Below, one piece after another: positions 8,731 to 16,337 of a stretch of DNA of 64,000 nucleotides. The translations under genes were made by a program, and so were the position numbers. The number at the start of each line of letters is the position of its first letter. Position 1 is the stretch's first letter. The notes beneath the pieces were generated by a model. The model ran no database searches. It was not told the origin of the DNA and saw nothing but the letters and a program-made list of their open reading frames with translations. Origin of the DNA: Bacillota bacterium (GTDB taxonomy: Bacteria; Bacillota; Clostridia; Lachnospirales; Lachnospiraceae); the NCBI GenBank assembly GCA_023434365.1, contig JAEYSV010000019.1, forward strand, positions 1-64,000, given 5' to 3'.

Positions 8731-8856
8731 CTTGATATCAGGATAAAACAATGCTAAAATGCATCGAATCGACGGCGAAACGTAAGGTAATTGTTGTTCT
8801 TGAGTTTCCTCGCCGTCGGCAAAAATGCCGGAGCATTGTTTTATCCTGCTGTCAAG
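8731..8856. repeat. Long imperfect palindrome, probable relative of the 20.7-21.5 kb elements
   Basis: A 24-bp stem (8731-8754 with 8833-8856, one wobble, one mismatch) encloses a second stem GACGGCGA/TCGCCGTC (8771-8778 with 8810-8817) and a small CGGC/GCCG hairpin (8817-8830). The outer arm includes AGGATAAAACA, which is also found in the arm of the palindrome at 20.8 kb. It lies in the middle of the two opposed repeat arrays. Confidence 0.6.
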
Positions 8857-9157
8857 GGCGGCGGGAGCCTGCCAAAAACGACCAATCAAAACACGTTCAC
8901 CCCACGTTCACCCCATGTTTACACCACGTTCACACATAGTTCCTTATTCTTTACTGGTTCATCTCTTCACACTTCCCTACGTTTAAAAGGTGTATTTAAA
9001 CCAATGAAGAGTGAAGCACTAATACGTGTCTATAAATAAATAAGTGTCCATAATTTGAGAACTATTTATTTAGGGTATATGAAAGCTAGTTTCCCACCCC
9101 TTAATATGTCCACGGTTATGGGTACAGTAAATTTCTTCCTGTGTCGCTATTTGTATA

Positions 9158-9375
9158 GTTCTTCACTATCTTTTTTAACGCTCTTCGTTTATCACTGCGG
9201 TTTTGCGCTCTTCACTCTTCACTCTTCGTTCTTCACTGCCCTTTCCCGCTCTTCACTCTTCACTGCCCTTAAGGGCGTTTTCACTCTTCACTATCTTTTC
9301 CGCTCTTCATTCTTCGTTCTTCACTGTATTTATATCTTCACTCTTCACTCTTCGTTCTTCACTGCCCTTTCCCCC
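9158..9375 (-). repeat. Right array, inverted copy of the GTGAAGA-type repeats
   Basis: About 220 nt of CTCTTCACTCTTCAC, GTTCTTCACTGCCC and TTCACTATCTTTT units. These are the reverse complement of the array at 7871-8155. Overlapping short open frames here come from the low-complexity composition and are not genes. The array ends immediately before a promoter for the ABC permease gene. Confidence 0.85.
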
Positions 9376-9404
9376 TTGTCTTTCTTGGTAATACATTTTA
9401 TAAT
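9376..9404 (+). promoter_or_regulatory. Sigma-A-type promoter of the ABC permease operon
   Basis: TTGTCT (9376-9381), a 17-nt spacer, then TATAAT (9399-9404). It lies 49 nt before the first permease start and directly after the repeat array. Confidence 0.7.
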
Positions 9405-9452
9405 AATACTAATGGTATGGACTGGTAGTGTCCATCAAGGAGAGGACTTTGT

Positions 9453-10670
9453 ATGTTACTTTACTTCAGGAAAACATTAAGGGAACTGTATTACAATAAA
9501 AAAGGACTTCTGATTCTGCTGTTAGCTTTGGTGGGGGTGGTGGTTCTTTCGTTTGCAGTATCTGAGAGTACGACGCAAAAGGGGAATGTTATTACGATTG
9601 GTGTGGTGGATAGTGACCAGTCGGCGTATTCGGAACTTTTGGTTCAATATTTTGGGGAATCAGAGGAGTTTACGAAGTTCTCTAATGTGATAATTGGCAC
9701 CGAAGAACAGATGAAGGAGCGTTTTGAAAAGGGAGAGATGGTGGCTTATCTTCATATTCCTAAGGGGTTTGCAGAGAATTTGATTAATGTTATAAATACA
9801 CCGATTTATGCCGCCATCAATAACGAAGACACGACGATTTCGTTGATTATCCGCAATCTTTTGGAAAGTTATGAGGAGTATATTGCTTCGGTGCAGATTA
9901 ACTGTGTGTCGATTTATGATTTGTTAAAGTATCGTGGAATGGAGAAAGAAGAGCTTAGGAATCACAATATGCAGTCCTCAATTCAACTGATTACAACGGC
10001 ACTTGCCAGGGATCAGTTTTTTGAAAAGCATGAGCTAGAAGAGATACCGCAGACATCGATAGCCGAGTATTATATGTGGGCTTTGTTATCGCTTGTACCG
10101 GTGTTAATGGGGCTGTTTGCCGGGCACAAGTATCTCAAAGAGGTCAATCATGGAACGTTTTTACGAATCCGTATCATTGGCAATAGTGTGTTATACCTTA
10201 CGTTGTCAATCATTTTTACGTATACGCTTCTTACGATGTTACTCTGTCAGTTGGTAGTTACGTTGTTCCAGATGGGTCTTAAGTTTCCGATAACGATGTC
10301 GTTTTATGCGTTCTTTTTCCCTGTGAGTTTACTGGCAACTACGGTAGGTTGCTTAGCGGCTCAAATTTGTCGAAGTAAAAAGACCTATATGATTGTAAGT
10401 AATCTGACGGTACTTATTTTCTGTATTTTGGGTGGTATTGCGGTTCCAATTATCTTTATACCGGAATCGATTTTACGATTATCACGTTTCGTGCCAAATT
10501 ATATTTTAATCAAAAGTTATCTTTACTATAAAAATGGTAATAACTTATATGAGTTCTCCACAGTGTTATTGTTTGCTGTGATGGTTTGTGCGGGGTCGGT
10601 ATTAATTTTATACCGGTTATTAACGAAATCCATGCTAAAGATAAAGGGGGAGAGCGATGAGACAGTTTAA
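9453..10670 (+). CDS. ABC-2 type transporter permease (first of pair)
   Basis: 405 residues with the ABC-2 family layout: an N-terminal transmembrane helix (about 18-36), a large extracellular domain containing ITIGVVDSDQS and a stretch of about 150 residues, then five or six helices from about residue 205. AAGGAGAGG lies 7 nt before the ATG. It overlaps the next, similarly organised permease by 14 nt, so the two are probably co-translated and may form a heterodimer. No ATP-binding subunit is encoded next to them, so an ATPase must come from elsewhere if this is an ABC exporter. Substrate unknown; relatives include YhgE/Pip-like and YhhJ-like proteins involved in export. Confidence 0.75.
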   Translation: MLLYFRKTLRELYYNKKGLLILLLALVGVVVLSFAVSESTTQKGNVITIGVVDSDQSAYSELLVQYFGESEEFTKFSNVIIGTEEQMKERFEKGEMVAYLHIPKGFAENLINVINTPIYAAINNEDTTISLIIRNLLESYEEYIASVQINCVSIYDLLKYRGMEKEELRNHNMQSSIQLITTALARDQFFEKHELEEIPQTSIAEYYMWALLSLVPVLMGLFAGHKYLKEVNHGTFLRIRIIGNSVLYLTLSIIFTYTLLTMLLCQLVVTLFQMGLKFPITMSFYAFFFPVSLLATTVGCLAAQICRSKKTYMIVSNLTVLIFCILGGIAVPIIFIPESILRLSRFVPNYILIKSYLYYKNGNNLYEFSTVLLFAVMVCAGSVLILYRLLTKSMLKIKGESDETV

Positions 10671-11859
10671 TGGAATATGGCTAATCACAAAACAGAATAT
10701 AAAGCTGTTACTCGTCTCTAAGGCAGCGTTAATCGTCATTGCCGTGTTCGGAGTGCTCGTCGCATATTTTACTTATGATATGATGGAGAGCTTACGCGAT
10801 CGCAGCGCCCTGCCAATTGGGGTGATTGATTATGACCAGAGTGAATTGTCGGGGAACATCTTAACCCGGCTTAAGCAGATGGATTCCTTATACGTTCTTA
10901 CGGATTCTGAGGAAGAAGCGGTGAAGGCACTCAAAGAAGAGCGGATTATGGCTTATTTTGTTATCAAAGATGGTTATGAAGAGAAGATTAAGAAGAATAG
11001 TGTCAATGATTTGATCCAAATGCATTATTTGAAGGGGAAGAGTTATATTACTGTTTTGTCGGATATCTTTGCCCGTTCGATGATTTTTGATGTAGTGAAT
11101 TACAAAGGACTGAATTACTATTTATCGACAGTTGGTCATAGTCAAGAGGAGCTTGATGCGTATCTTTCTTACTCCGCCGAGTATGAATTGTATGAAAAGG
11201 ATGTCTTTCAGTTTGAAAAACAATACTATAATTTTAACAAAGACCAGATAGAGGAATCCTCGCGCATCGATAACACGTTATTAAGCCAGCAGGTGGGGAT
11301 TGGTATCATTGCCATGTTATTTGCTTTTTTTGCTCTGTTTATCCTATACGGTGTAAGACTGGCAGGTAGTACACAGAAAAGGCTGGCGGTTTCGATGGTG
11401 CCTAAGTGGTGCGTCTATACGGGAGAGGTTCTGACGGTAATGCTTTTGATGACTTTTTTTGCCGTTTTGTATGGACTTTATATGATTCTAGGGCTTAAAA
11501 TAACAACAATGGAATTTTTTATTAATATTATTTACTATATTTTGTTATACTGTCTTCAGTATGTTTTCTTACTCGGTGCCTTATCCCATTTATGCAAAAA
11601 GGAAATGGTATTTCAGGTGCTTTCCTCCCTTATTATCATTATGACGGGGGCGGTAGGGGTACTTAGCATGATTGGAGCATTTACATGGAAACAACTTACC
11701 ATTCTTGGACAGGTGTTACCGAACTACTGGTTTATCGATGGAGTGACAGATAGTATACTAGGTAATCCCTTAGAGCTAGCATTTCAACAAATACTATTGT
11801 TAATTCTGCTAATGATATGCTATTATGGAAGTTGTATGAAATCAAAATTGTTTAGGTGA
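10657..11859 (+). CDS. ABC-2 type transporter permease (second of pair)
   Basis: 400 residues with the same plan as its neighbour: helix near residues 18-36, extracellular domain starting with LPIGVIDYDQSELSG, then about six helices from residue 205. The shared IGV(V/I)D(S/Y)DQS motif shows the two are paralogues. The start ATG lies inside the upstream gene and is preceded by GGGGGAGAG. Probably the partner half of the same exporter. The downstream genes follow within 10 nt, so the transcription unit continues. Confidence 0.75.
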   Translation: MRQFNGIWLITKQNIKLLLVSKAALIVIAVFGVLVAYFTYDMMESLRDRSALPIGVIDYDQSELSGNILTRLKQMDSLYVLTDSEEEAVKALKEERIMAYFVIKDGYEEKIKKNSVNDLIQMHYLKGKSYITVLSDIFARSMIFDVVNYKGLNYYLSTVGHSQEELDAYLSYSAEYELYEKDVFQFEKQYYNFNKDQIEESSRIDNTLLSQQVGIGIIAMLFAFFALFILYGVRLAGSTQKRLAVSMVPKWCVYTGEVLTVMLLMTFFAVLYGLYMILGLKITTMEFFINIIYYILLYCLQYVFLLGALSHLCKKEMVFQVLSSLIIIMTGAVGVLSMIGAFTWKQLTILGQVLPNYWFIDGVTDSILGNPLELAFQQILLLILLMICYYGSCMKSKLFR

Positions 11860-11867
11860 GGTTATGA

Positions 11868-13301
11868 ATGAAAATTAGATATCAAGACTTAATTAAAGAC
11901 GTCAGCAATGGGAAAAATATGCAACAGGTGTTGCCAGAATATATGAGCACGGTGATGACTGCCTATCACAATCAGTCATTACTAGAATTGTGTTTTACGT
12001 TTTATGATTTTGCGACCACCTTTGAAGAAATGCCACTTGAGGATGAGACCATCAATCAACTCTATCAAGAGATTAATTCGATAAGTCATGAAATGATTGT
12101 TAACGGACAGGGACTAGCAAATCAAGAGGCAATGCTTACTAATATTAATGGCATAAGAGAGCGTATTATCGATTACATGGATGTACTTACCATGTATGCA
12201 GATAAATTCACTGTATTTGAATACATCTTGAATCGTAAGGAATTAGAATATGAAGAATCCTTTGAGACAGTGGATGAGGAGGAGTTTTTCTCCCGTGCAC
12301 TTACTTATGTGGTACAATCCAAAGATACACAAGTGATGATGAATAATCTGAAAGAGGTAGTCGAACAGCTACCAGTTCGGTTAACGAAGAACAAGTATAT
12401 CGAAATCATTCGAGATGGGCTTATGTTACTAAAGGGAGCGAAAAATGATTCGATTAAAACGTATTTTTACATGCTTCGTACTTGTGCAATGGTTTATCGT
12501 GCAAAGGAAGAAAGTAACATATATGGAGAGTTTGTCAAGGAGGTTGATTATTTCCTTGCCTTTGACTACAAAAACTGTTCCAAAGAGGAGTATCAGCTGG
12601 CAGTGAATCGTTTACAGGCAACAGCAGCAACAATCGCAGAGTTGACAGACCGATATATGTTAATGCAAGATATCGTCAACAATCTGTATTCTTATTTGCT
12701 GACAATGCCATATGCCAGAACGGTGTTTTTAGAGGAGGAATGTAATAATGTGTTACATTTTATCTCGACTAAAGCTAAGAATAGCAGCTTACTAGAAGAG
12801 GAAGATGCGTTTGTGACCCTTGTTAAGCCGCTGGAAGGCAAGATGGAAGAACTCTATCCAATTTGTCAAAACCTTGCGAGTGTATTTGATGTAGTCTTGA
12901 CGCAGCACCTGCCAATGGTGGAAGCAATGATGTTAAATACGCAGGCTCAGATTATCAAACGAGTGTTAACACTAAAAGATACGTCACCATTTATCGATTT
13001 TCGCGATGAGTATAGTGACAATACGGTTGAGGACAGCGAACTCGAAGCAGCCATTGGAGAGTTGCTAGAAGAACTGATGGCAAGCTTTTTGGGTCGCTCC
13101 ATTTTGATCAACCGCGCAGTGATGGCCAATACGTTAACAAAGATACCGGTATTTTTGCATACTGGCAAAGAGGTACATGATTACATCCGCAATTCTATCG
13201 AGTTATGCACGAATAAGGCAGAAAAGACGATGTCGATGAGACTTATTAATGAAATTATAGATCGCGAAGAGGCGTTTGATCTTTCCTACGGGGAGGAATA
13301 A
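11868..13301 (+). CDS. Uncharacterised all-helical protein
   Basis: 477 residues, acidic, predicted almost entirely helical, with no signal peptide, membrane segment or motif I recognise. It starts 8 nt after the second permease with AGGTGAGG as ribosome binding site and is followed 2 nt later by another unknown gene. Operon position suggests a cytoplasmic partner of the permease pair or an unrelated conserved Lachnospiraceae protein; this is inference. An ATG at 11864 is out of frame and hits a stop after four codons. Confidence 0.6.
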   Translation: MKIRYQDLIKDVSNGKNMQQVLPEYMSTVMTAYHNQSLLELCFTFYDFATTFEEMPLEDETINQLYQEINSISHEMIVNGQGLANQEAMLTNINGIRERIIDYMDVLTMYADKFTVFEYILNRKELEYEESFETVDEEEFFSRALTYVVQSKDTQVMMNNLKEVVEQLPVRLTKNKYIEIIRDGLMLLKGAKNDSIKTYFYMLRTCAMVYRAKEESNIYGEFVKEVDYFLAFDYKNCSKEEYQLAVNRLQATAATIAELTDRYMLMQDIVNNLYSYLLTMPYARTVFLEEECNNVLHFISTKAKNSSLLEEEDAFVTLVKPLEGKMEELYPICQNLASVFDVVLTQHLPMVEAMMLNTQAQIIKRVLTLKDTSPFIDFRDEYSDNTVEDSELEAAIGELLEELMASFLGRSILINRAVMANTLTKIPVFLHTGKEVHDYIRNSIELCTNKAEKTMSMRLINEIIDREEAFDLSYGEE

Positions 13302-13303
13302 AT

Positions 13304-13615
13304 ATGATTATCTGGTACAGAGGACTGTTTACCGATAAAGAAGCTGGGAAACATTTAAATAAAGTAAAACGTAAGCTTGAGAAGGGGGAGAGGTACTTCA
13401 ATCTCTATGCCATATGCAAACCTTCGAATGAAGCCAATTTGTTTGATATCATTGCAGCAAATGAGCTTTGTTTTCCACATTATCAAAATAATAAAATAAA
13501 GATTATTGGGTTGGCTTTTGGAAGAGACAGTGCCATAAAACTGATGAGCCATATAGTTGAAGAAGTGTATCAGAAGACAAATGATGTCGCTGTGTGGGAT
13601 TATTATACCTTTTGA
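13304..13615 (+). CDS. Uncharacterised 103-residue protein
   Basis: A small soluble alpha/beta-looking protein (begins MIIWYRGLFTDKEAGKHL, ends VWDYYTF) in the same operon, 2 nt after the helical protein and preceded by GGGGAGGAA. No family recognised. The pattern LAFGRDSAIKLMSHIVEEVY has alternating hydrophobic and helical character typical of a folded domain rather than a chance frame. Confidence 0.6.
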   Translation: MIIWYRGLFTDKEAGKHLNKVKRKLEKGERYFNLYAICKPSNEANLFDIIAANELCFPHYQNNKIKIIGLAFGRDSAIKLMSHIVEEVYQKTNDVAVWDYYTF

Positions 13616-13644
13616 CATAATACGCAAAGTAAGGATGTGAGACA

Positions 13645-14655
13645 TTGGTACAAATCTTATTCATGATACTGAAGGTAATCGGGCTAATTCTTGTATCTAT
13701 TCTTGGACTTCTTCTTATCGTATTATTGCTAGTACTATTTGTCCCGTTTCGTTACCGGATTAAGGCGAAAAAGTATAAAGAAACGGATGCCTTGATGAAG
13801 GTATCCTGGTTGTTTCATGCGGTTTGTGTAAAAGCCTTTTACGATAAAGAGGAATTCAGGTACCAGGTAAAGTTATTTGGAGTTATTATACTCAGCACGG
13901 AAAAAGACAATAAGCGAAAAAAGAAAAAAGATCTTAAAAAGTCTAGTCATGAAGTAATGAATCAGGAAGAAACAACAAACACTATAAAGGAAGAACCAAT
14001 AAACACTATAAAGGTTGAAGCAAAAACCACAGAAAGTGTTGAAGTAAAAATTGAGAAACAGATCACGGAACACGGTGAAGTAAGAATCAAAAAAGAAACC
14101 ACAGAAAATGTTGAAGTAAAAATCGAGAAAGAAATCAATACTAAGGAGGATACAGGTAAGTTTTTTCATAAGATTGGTTCAATCTTACGAAAGATACTAC
14201 ATCTTCCATCCAAAATCAAAGGCTTTTTCGCTAGCATGAAAGACAAAATTCATCACATCAAACCAATCATTAAGTCATGGAAGAATCGGGTTGGTAAAGT
14301 AAAAGCCTTTATATTTGCAGAGGAACATAGGCCGGGATATGGAGTAATCTATTCGATTATATTAAAGTTACTCAAGCATATAAAGCCAAAGAAGTTACTG
14401 TTAGTCCTTCATATTGGTACCGGAGATCCTAGCTCTACTGGACAACTCCTCGGGTTGGTTAGTATTATTTATCCTATGATGGCTAATAATGTTACTGTTA
14501 TTCCTTATTGGGAGGAAACAAAGCTGGAAGGTGATCTTTATGCTAAGGGCCGGATACGAATCTTTGCACTGGTCCGAATCATAATTAAACTATTAAGAGA
14601 CAAAGAGTTTAAACGTCTTATCAAAGACTTTAAGAAAGTAAAGGAGGAATTTTAA
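13645..14655 (+). CDS. DUF2953 membrane protein (YtfI-like)
   Basis: 336 residues from a TTG start supported by AAGGA 9 nt upstream; an ATG six codons later is the alternative. A transmembrane helix (about 5-28) leads into VLFVPFRYRIKAKK, the opening of DUF2953 proteins, and the C-terminal part (GTGDPSSTGQLLGLVSIIYP) is also typical. Between them lies an extended Lys/Glu/Thr-rich linker (about residues 85-170) made of degenerate units like VEVKIEKE and VRIKKETTE, longer than in most homologues. The next gene is ytfJ/gerW-like, the same order as ytfI-ytfJ in Bacillus subtilis, which suggests a sporulation or germination role. Confidence 0.75.
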   Translation: MVQILFMILKVIGLILVSILGLLLIVLLLVLFVPFRYRIKAKKYKETDALMKVSWLFHAVCVKAFYDKEEFRYQVKLFGVIILSTEKDNKRKKKKDLKKSSHEVMNQEETTNTIKEEPINTIKVEAKTTESVEVKIEKQITEHGEVRIKKETTENVEVKIEKEINTKEDTGKFFHKIGSILRKILHLPSKIKGFFASMKDKIHHIKPIIKSWKNRVGKVKAFIFAEEHRPGYGVIYSIILKLLKHIKPKKLLLVLHIGTGDPSSTGQLLGLVSIIYPMMANNVTVIPYWEETKLEGDLYAKGRIRIFALVRIIIKLLRDKEFKRLIKDFKKVKEEF

Positions 14656-15035
14656 TGGCAGATAATAATTTTAATCAAACAGTGGAGTCCTTATTTAAAG
14701 GGATGGATAGCTTTATTACAACAAAAACGGTAGTTGGTGATGCAATGAAGTTTGATGACGGAACCATTATATTACCGTTAGTAGATGTGAGTTTTGGTGT
14801 TGCTGCCGGTGCTTTTGTTCAGGAAGAGAAGAAAAGAAACAACGGCGGTGGCGGTATGGGTGGTAAGATTTCTCCATGTGCCATCCTTGTAATCAAAGAT
14901 GGTACGACTAAGTTGGTTAATGTGAAAAATCAAGATAGTGTAACGAAAATCTTAGACATGGTGCCTGATTTTGTGAACAAGTTTACGAAAGGCAAAGATG
15001 CTGAAGTAAAAGAAGAGACGATTGTAGAAGAATAA
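14655..15035 (+). CDS. ytfJ: GerW/YtfJ-family sporulation protein
   Basis: 126 residues. The N-terminus (VESLFKGMDSF) and the core (GDAMKFDDGTIILPLVDVSFGVAAGAF) followed by a Gly-rich loop (NNGGGGMGGKISPCAILVI) are diagnostic of the YtfJ/GerW family, which in Bacillus is needed for normal spore germination. Its ATG overlaps the stop of the DUF2953 gene (TAATG), with AAGGAGG inside the upstream gene, so translation is coupled. The C-terminal tail is charged and variable. Confidence 0.85.
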   Translation: MADNNFNQTVESLFKGMDSFITTKTVVGDAMKFDDGTIILPLVDVSFGVAAGAFVQEEKKRNNGGGGMGGKISPCAILVIKDGTTKLVNVKNQDSVTKILDMVPDFVNKFTKGKDAEVKEETIVEE

Positions 15036-15081
15036 GGTTAAGTGATTCAAAAAGGTTTTTAAAAAAAATCTTATTTTTTAC

Positions 15082-15110
15082 TTGCAATTATGACACGATT
15101 CTGTTACAAT
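15082..15110 (+). promoter_or_regulatory. Sigma-A promoter of rpmB
   Basis: TTGCAA (15082-15087), a 17-nt spacer and TACAAT (15105-15110). It lies 80 nt upstream of the L28 start. Confidence 0.75.
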
Positions 15111-15189
15111 ACAGTTTGTGTGTAAGTCGTGTGACTAAATAATATTTCCTTTGAAAATAGTAGGAAATTACTCTAAGGAGGTGCTTTCG

Positions 15190-15375
15190 ATGGCTAAATG
15201 TGCAATTTGCGAAAAAGGCGCTCACTTCGGTAATGCTGTGAGTCATTCACATAGAAGAAGCAACAAAATGTGGAAATCAAACGTGAAATCTGTAAAGGTT
15301 CAAGTTAATGGTGCAGCTAGAAAAATGTATGTATGTACTTCTTGCCTGAAATCAGGTTTAGTAGAACGTGCATAA
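15190..15375 (+). CDS. rpmB: 50S ribosomal protein L28
   Basis: 61 residues beginning MAKCAICEKGAHFGN, with the zinc-ribbon cysteine pairs CAIC (near residue 4) and CTSC (near residue 50) and the SHSHRRSNKMW signature. The ATG at 15190 is preceded by AAGGAGG at good spacing; an upstream TTG at 15151 would add 13 residues and is unlikely. A promoter lies upstream and a terminator downstream, so it is transcribed alone. The Cys-containing version is the zinc-binding form of L28. Confidence 0.96.
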   Translation: MAKCAICEKGAHFGNAVSHSHRRSNKMWKSNVKSVKVQVNGAARKMYVCTSCLKSGLVERA

Positions 15376-15411
15376 GGAACATATCATTGATTAGCTTCGT
15401 ATGATGAAAAG

Positions 15412-15444
15412 AGGGACAAAATACTAAGTATTTGTCCCTTTCTT
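15412..15444 (+). terminator. Intrinsic terminator of rpmB
   Basis: AGGGACAAA (15412-15420) pairs with TTTGTCCCT (15431-15439) and a T-rich tail follows. Confidence 0.8.
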
Positions 15445-15518
15445 TGCGTTAATTTGTTGAAAATTGCAAATTATATTAGTGACAAATTATATAAGCAGAT
15501 AAGTACTTAAAATTGTTG

Positions 15519-15656
15519 TTAGCAACAAAACAGATTATAGCCTAGAATTAGACAGGTTAAAATCATTAAAATCGCAAGCAAACCGTTTGTTACAAACAGC
15601 ATAATTGTCATTCCTATGGCAATCCAAAAAAGAATGAAACCACACATTCTTCTCAT
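15519..15656 (-). CDS. Small hydrophobic membrane protein, 45 residues
   Basis: A short reverse-strand frame starting MRRMCGFILFWIAIGM and ending LGYNLFCC. It has an N-terminal Arg pair, about two hydrophobic stretches and a C-terminal NLFCC. The composition and the CGxxLFW / GYNLFCC ends match a recurrent family of tiny membrane proteins in Clostridia that I recall only by pattern. A weak GGATGTG lies about 5 nt before the ATG. It is the only credible gene in the 515-nt gap between rpmB and asp23. Function unknown. Confidence 0.6.
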   Translation of the reverse strand: MRRMCGFILFWIAIGMTIMLFVTNGLLAILMILTCLILGYNLFCC

Positions 15657-15768
15657 TTCATCACATCCGAACTATTGGTGAAGTCACCAGTATTGGTACA
15701 GTATATGCATGTTAGTTGATAATTAGGCTAATTTGCCGTTATCATTATATAATTTTAAAATAATCTAT

Positions 15769-15796
15769 TTCATTTTTATCGTAATAAGGGTATAAT
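15769..15796 (+). promoter_or_regulatory. Candidate promoter of the asp23-fakA unit
   Basis: A perfect TATAAT (15791-15796) with a weak -35 TTCATT (15769-15774) at 16-nt spacing, 96 nt upstream of the asp23-like start. Confidence 0.45.
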
Positions 15797-15891
15797 ATTT
15801 AGTAATATGCACCATAATCAAGTGAACAGACCTGGTCATTTGGCACTTTTGAAAACACAAAAGTGTAAATCTAAAATAATGGAGGGTTAAT

Positions 15892-16248
15892 ATGAAAGGA
15901 CATATGAATACTCAAATTGGTGAAATCCTGATTGATGATGATGTAATTGCAAAATATGCCGGTTCCAGTGCAATCGAATCCTTTGGCGTAGTAGGAATGG
16001 CTTCCATTAATATGAAAGATGGGATCGTAAACCTATTAAGAAAAGAAAATATCAGCCATGGTGTAGATGTAGTAATCGAAGAGAATAAAATATTTATCAG
16101 CCTGCATATTATCGTGGCTTATGGCGTTAGTATTTCTGCAGTTGCTGATAACTTAATCAGTAATGTAAAATATAAAGTAGAAGAATATACAGGTATGGAA
16201 GTTGCCAAAATCTCTATTTTTGTTGAGGGAGTGCGCGTGTTAGATTAG
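15892..16248 (+). CDS. Asp23/Gls24-family protein (YloU-like)
   Basis: 118 residues of the Asp23/DUF322 family, which in Firmicutes includes envelope-stress proteins and the YloU protein encoded before the fatty-acid kinase gene. Seen: GEILIDDDVIAKYAGSSA, a short variable middle, VDVVIEENKIFISLHIIVAYG, and a C-terminal VAKISIFVEGVRV strand. GGAGGG precedes the ATG; a second in-frame ATG four codons later is possible. The pairing with fakA downstream, and rpmB upstream, matches the yloU-yloV locus of Bacillus. Confidence 0.88.
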   Translation: MKGHMNTQIGEILIDDDVIAKYAGSSAIESFGVVGMASINMKDGIVNLLRKENISHGVDVVIEENKIFISLHIIVAYGVSISAVADNLISNVKYKVEEYTGMEVAKISIFVEGVRVLD

Positions 16249-16337
16249 TCGCAACATTTTATAACTTAATTTTACATGGTTTTCATGAATAGAAAACCTT
16301 ATCAGATAACAGGCTAACTTAAAGGAGGAACTAATCC

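Noticed and set aside
8520..8889. 71-codon plus-strand and 92-codon minus-strand frames in the GC-richer core
   Set aside because: No ribosome binding sites, odd composition, and both overlap the hairpin structures.
9055..9480. Overlapping frames of 60-140 codons through the right repeat array
   Set aside because: They are Phe/Ser/Leu-rich products of the TTCACTCTTCAC repeats in every frame, with no ribosome binding site. The real gene starts at 9453 in another context.
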